Positions 63,766 through 64,000 of a stretch of DNA of 64,000 bases are shown here, piece after piece. The position numbers and the translations under genes are program-made. Within the stretch, counting starts at the first letter, position 1. Every line of letters begins with the position of its first letter. Where the stretch lies: positions 26,161,297 through 26,225,296 of the forward strand of contig NC_089983.1 of the NCBI RefSeq assembly GCF_036417845.1, in the 5' to 3' direction. The notes beneath the pieces were generated by a model, which had not been told where the DNA came from, did not search any database, and worked only from the letters and a program-made list of their open reading frames with translations. Origin of the DNA: Apteryx mantelli (taxonomy: Eukaryota; Chordata; Aves; Apterygiformes; Apterygidae).

Positions 63766-64000
63766 GTAGGTGGTGGAGGGGCTCTGCCGCCGCCCGGGGC
63801 TGCGGGCGGCCTTGGCCCCGCGCCGGCCCGGCCCGGCCCTGGTGTGAGCGGCTCCTCCAGCCGGGCTTAGTGCCAGGTTAGGGTGTCGGTGCCCAGGTAC
63901 GCACCGAAACGGGGCATAAACTCTCTTTGTTCAGTGACGGACTTGGGTTTTTAGCTTGAACTACTTATAGGTGGAAGAATGTGAAACGCTAGAGTGCTGC
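63766..64000 (+). other. OLA1: Start of OLA1 intron following the first coding exon
   Basis: Begins GTAGGTGG; GC-rich for about 100 bp, then leaves the CpG island. Continues beyond the window. Confidence 0.8.

Noticed and set aside
62563-63769. Long plus-strand frames (374 and 355 codons) through the OLA1 promoter, one in frame with the OLA1 start
   Set aside because: A strong splice acceptor directly precedes the OLA1 ATG and the upstream part is CpG-island promoter and intron. The extension has only compositional Ala/Pro/Arg/Gly sequence.

Overview
The window looks like a piece of a sauropsid genome, most likely a bird. I infer this from large introns, compact intergenic spacing, no visible mammalian SINEs, few recognisable repeats and several very CpG-rich islands in an AT-rich background. 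Three vertebrate genes are identified by reading their exons: the 3' end of CIR1 (+ strand), a complete SP9 (- strand) and the first exons of OLA1 (+ strand). This is the CIR1-SP9-OLA1 order known in other amniotes, inside the SP3/SP9 block linked to the HOXD side of the genome.

Layout. 1-16166 is non-coding sequence in which I recognise no exon; it is taken as CIR1 intron (earlier CIR1 exons were not found). The last three CIR1 coding exons are at 16167-16273, 17240-17325 and 19111-19837, with a 3'UTR to about 20.69 kb. From 20.7 to 26.5 kb lies a tail-to-tail intergenic region with three CpG islands that sit at no known promoter. Between them are AT-rich stretches dense in homeodomain and POU-type motifs. 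SP9 occupies about 26.5-29.6 kb on the minus strand: a first coding exon of only seven codons, a 783-bp intron, and one large exon carrying the Btd box and three zinc fingers (455 aa in total). From 29.7 to 62.7 kb is a 33-kb non-coding interval between the divergent SP9 and OLA1 promoters, with a fourth orphan CpG island, conserved-looking blocks, simple repeats and a few degraded interspersed repeats. OLA1 begins in a CpG island at about 63.06 kb with a CCAAT box, a non-coding exon 1 and coding exon 2 (33 codons plus two bases, into the G1 P-loop).

Function. SP9 is a developmental zinc-finger transcription factor (limb apical ridge, ventral forebrain). CIR1 (RBPJ/Notch corepressor) and OLA1 (Obg-like ATPase) are broadly expressed bystanders. 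The multiple CpG islands and homeodomain-site clusters around SP9 fit a Polycomb-type regulatory landscape for a developmental gene; that is inference, not shown by the sequence. I found no RNA gene, CRISPR array, intact mobile element or new gene system. The most notable signals are regulatory, chiefly the TAATTA cluster between two orphan CpG islands.
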